This document shows, one piece after another, positions 32,417 through 34,447 of a DNA stretch of 34,447 nt; positions within the stretch are counted from its first letter, which is position 1; every line of letters begins with the position of its first letter. A program made the translations under genes and the position numbers. Under the pieces are notes generated by a model, which had not been told where the DNA came from, searched no databases, and worked only from the letters and a program-made list of their open reading frames with translations. The DNA is from Arthrobacter sp. AK04. GTDB lineage: Bacteria; Actinomycetota; Actinomycetes; Actinomycetales; Micrococcaceae. Where the stretch lies: NCBI RefSeq assembly GCF_021129155.1, contig NZ_JAJOMC010000052.1, positions 1 to 34,447 on the forward strand, written 5' to 3'.

Positions 32417-34162
32417 TCAGTAAGCCTTGACGCGTTGCTCCACCACGAGGTGGACCAGGGCAAAGACGCCGTCGCGGTCAATCGCCGCAAAGGCGGCGTC
32501 CAGCGCCGCAGGAACGTCCCTGTCCTCGGTAACGGTGATGCCAAAACCGCCGAAGGCCCTGGCCATGAGGCCGAAGTCGGGATTCCTTAGTTGGGTCCCG
32601 GAGACGCGATCCGGGTAGTGGCGCTCCTGGTGGGTGCGGATGGTGCCGTATTCCTGGTTGTCCATCACCACCACCAGCGGGGTGGCCCCGTACTGGGCGG
32701 CGGTGGCCAGTTCCTGTCCGTTCATCAGGAACTCGCCGTCCCCGGCGATGGTGACCACCCGCCGTCGTGGTTCAGCCAAGGATGCCGCGATGGCTGACGG
32801 GACGGAGTAGCCCATGGAGCCGTTGCGGGCGCTGATCATGGAGGCGTAGCGGCGGGTGGGGAAATACCGGTGTGCCCAGTTGGTGTGCTCGCCTGCGCCG
32901 AAGGTCACCATGGCATCCTCCGGCAGCCGCGGCACCAGGTTTGCCATCAGGGTGTCCATCCGCGCCTGGCCTGCTGCAGGGGCCGCCGGAGGCAGTGCGG
33001 CGAACCTTTGCTGCTCGGTCCGCATCCTTGCCGTCCAGGCCTTCCATTCTTCCTTCGCCGGCAGGCTGATGCCGGCGAGGTCGCGGACAAAGGCTTCCGG
33101 CTTGGCCAGGATCTGCCGGGACACCGGGCCGGACCGGCCCCGCAGCGACGGGTCCACCGTGACCAGGAAGTTCTCCTTGTTCCAGTCCTGCCGGCAGACG
33201 AACCCGTCCGTGATGACGTCCCCGGGAACTGTCCCGACAAAGACCAGGAGATCGGTTTCCTCCAGGAGGTCGTAGGTGGGGCGCGGACGGCCGTAGCCAA
33301 TGGGGCCAACGTAGGAGGGCGAGTCGAAGGACACGGTTCCCTGCGTGCGCCATTCAGCTGCCGCCGGGATGTGGTGCCGCTCCAGCCATCCGGTCAGCTG
33401 GTCCGCTGCCTCCTGCGTCCAGTCGTTGCCGCCGGTGACGAAGAGAGGCTTTTTCGATTCCGCCAGCGCGGCCTCCAGCGCGGCGGCGTCGGTGCTGCCC
33501 ATGCCGCCTGCCGCCACCGGAATGGCGGGGTGCAGGTCCGGGCTGACCTGCTGCCGGATGATGTCCTCCGGCAGGCCCACCACCACCGGGCCCGGCCGGC
33601 CGCTCATGGCGGCGAACATCGCCTCGGCCACGATCTCGGACGCCCGCTCCGCATGGTCAAGGACCATCACGCGCTTCGCGCCGGTATCGAACCAGGCCTT
33701 GATGTCGAACTCCTGGAATGCCTCACGGTCGCGGTGCGCGAACGGGATCAGGCCGACGAACAGCAGCATGGGGGTGGAGTCCTGCCAGGCGGTGTGCAGC
33801 CCAACGTGGGCGTTTGCGGCGCCGGGCCCGCGGGTCACCATGGCGATGCCCGGGCGTTGGTTCATCTTCCCGTCCGCCTCGGCCATGTAGGCGGCGCCGC
33901 CCTCGTGCCGGCAGACGATGGTGTCGATGCTGGAGCCGTGCAGGCCGTCCAGCACGTCCAGGAAGCTTTCTCCCGGAACCACGTAGGTGCGTTCCACCCC
34001 GTGGGCCACCAGTGAATCGACAATGACGTGCCCGGCGGATTTGAGCACCGGCGGGGCTTCTGCCGTGGGCAGGGGAGGCTGGCCTGGCTGTATGCCGGCT
34101 TCTGCAGGGCGTACGACGGCGGCTGGCGGGGTGGGGGATGTTGCTTCGGTTTCCGTTGTCAT
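32417..34162 (-). CDS. Thiamine-diphosphate enzyme of the acetolactate synthase superfamily
   Basis: A 581-residue thiamine-diphosphate-dependent enzyme. After an Ala/Pro-rich tail of about 38 residues comes the pyrimidine-binding domain with catalytic Glu87 in CRHEGGAAYMAEA, then a central domain (about 220-370) and the diphosphate-binding domain, with GDG at 474-476 leading to an Asn in MDNQEYG, which together bind Mg and the cofactor. The group covers acetolactate synthase-like, oxalyl-CoA decarboxylase-like and related enzymes, and this one lacks features that would name its 2-keto acid substrate. It is not accompanied by an ilvN regulatory subunit, so a role in branched-chain amino acid synthesis is unlikely. 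It lies 43 bases after the permease gene stop and probably shares its transcript. Confidence 0.88.
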   Translation of the reverse strand: MTTETEATSPTPPAAVVRPAEAGIQPGQPPLPTAEAPPVLKSAGHVIVDSLVAHGVERTYVVPGESFLDVLDGLHGSSIDTIVCRHEGGAAYMAEADGKMNQRPGIAMVTRGPGAANAHVGLHTAWQDSTPMLLFVGLIPFAHRDREAFQEFDIKAWFDTGAKRVMVLDHAERASEIVAEAMFAAMSGRPGPVVVGLPEDIIRQQVSPDLHPAIPVAAGGMGSTDAAALEAALAESKKPLFVTGGNDWTQEAADQLTGWLERHHIPAAAEWRTQGTVSFDSPSYVGPIGYGRPRPTYDLLEETDLLVFVGTVPGDVITDGFVCRQDWNKENFLVTVDPSLRGRSGPVSRQILAKPEAFVRDLAGISLPAKEEWKAWTARMRTEQQRFAALPPAAPAAGQARMDTLMANLVPRLPEDAMVTFGAGEHTNWAHRYFPTRRYASMISARNGSMGYSVPSAIAASLAEPRRRVVTIAGDGEFLMNGQELATAAQYGATPLVVVMDNQEYGTIRTHQERHYPDRVSGTQLRNPDFGLMARAFGGFGITVTEDRDVPAALDAAFAAIDRDGVFALVHLVVEQRVKAY

Positions 34163-34205
34163 GGGCTTTCTTTGGCGGTTCGGACGGATTTGGTCAGGGT
34201 GGTTT

Positions 34206-34447
34206 TTATCTGAAGGTGGCCGCGGGTGGGTTGGCGACCACCGGGGAGAGTCCGGTGAAGCCTTCGCGGGCCTCGGCGATTTCGCGGATGCGGGTGCGGC
34301 AGGCGTACCAGCCGGCGATCATGAGGGCGGAGGCGATGGCGGTGACGAGCATGGTGAGGGGGGATTCGATGAAGACCATGATCAGGACGCCGGCGAGGAA
34401 GAGGAGGGAGAGGTAGCCGGTGTAGGGGGCGCCGATCATGCGGAAGG
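34206..34447 (-). CDS. Amino acid permease (APC family), C-terminal end only
   Basis: The last 80 residues of a membrane protein cut by the window edge; reading continues upstream beyond 34447 (FRMIGAPYTGYL). The sequence has two hydrophobic helices (LSLLFLAGVLIMVFI and TMLVTAIASALMIAGWYA) and a basic cytoplasmic tail. The entry motif before the first helix and the helix spacing are typical of the last two helices of AroP/GabP/LysP-type amino acid permeases. Substrate is unknown. The stop lies 43 bases before the thiamine-diphosphate enzyme start on the same strand, so uptake of an amino acid and breakdown of its keto acid may be linked; this is inference. Confidence 0.75.
   Translation of the reverse strand, partial: FRMIGAPYTGYLSLLFLAGVLIMVFIESPLTMLVTAIASALMIAGWYACRTRIREIAEAREGFTGLSPVVANPPAATFR

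Overview
The window looks like chromosome from a high-GC Gram-positive actinobacterium of the Arthrobacter/Pseudarthrobacter type (Micrococcaceae). I infer this from the strong G/C bias at third codon positions, the Lhr helicase-Nei glycosylase pair, the DUF4383, DUF4232 and YcnI proteins and the actinobacterial type of phosphoenolpyruvate carboxylase. I see no rRNA, tRNA, CRISPR array, prophage or insertion sequence. No gene-free stretch exceeds 300 bases. Base composition is even, apart from an abnormal run of C near 32.3 kb.

Layout. 0-4.4 kb: a translationally coupled pair for acyl-CoA oxidation (short-chain 3-hydroxyacyl-CoA dehydrogenase and acyl-CoA dehydrogenase), then a DUF1684 protein, an NADP-binding F420-reductase-like protein and a small membrane protein. 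4.5-7.4 kb: phosphoenolpyruvate carboxylase (ppc), followed by an unusual 88-bp concentric palindrome. 7.5-10.2 kb: small hypothetical protein, DedA membrane protein, unknown membrane protein, RluA-type pseudouridine synthase. 10.3-11.6 kb: ArsR-type regulator with its SRPBCC partner, probably leaderless and self-regulated. 11.7-13.9 kb: divergent MocR regulator and YczE-type membrane protein sharing a short control region. 13.9-21.4 kb: Nei glycosylase, the giant helicase Lhr and a FAD/Rieske oxidoreductase on the minus strand. 21.6-25 kb: DUF4383 protein, DUF4232 lipoprotein, YcnI copper-binding protein, two unknown proteins.

25.0-32.3 kb is the most interesting part: a 5-oxoproline (pyroglutamate) island made of two convergent operons that meet at a bidirectional terminator. 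The plus-strand operon encodes an NRAMP-fold transporter that lacks the NRAMP metal motif, and a DUF1445 (YcsI) protein. The minus-strand operon encodes PxpA, a PxpB-PxpC fusion, a biotin carboxylase carrying its own biotin domain, and a GntR regulator. The same 13-bp palindrome, ATTGTTCAACAAT, stands twice before the first operon and once before the second, and is the likely GntR operator. PxpB/PxpC are homologous to the carboxyltransferase part of urea carboxylase and no ordinary carboxyltransferase is encoded here. The operon may therefore make a split biotin-dependent carboxylase acting on 5-oxoproline or a similar lactam; this is inference.

32.3-34.4 kb: a C-homopolymer tract that is probably an assembly artefact, a thiamine-diphosphate enzyme of the acetolactate synthase superfamily, and the C-terminal end of an amino acid permease cut by the window edge.
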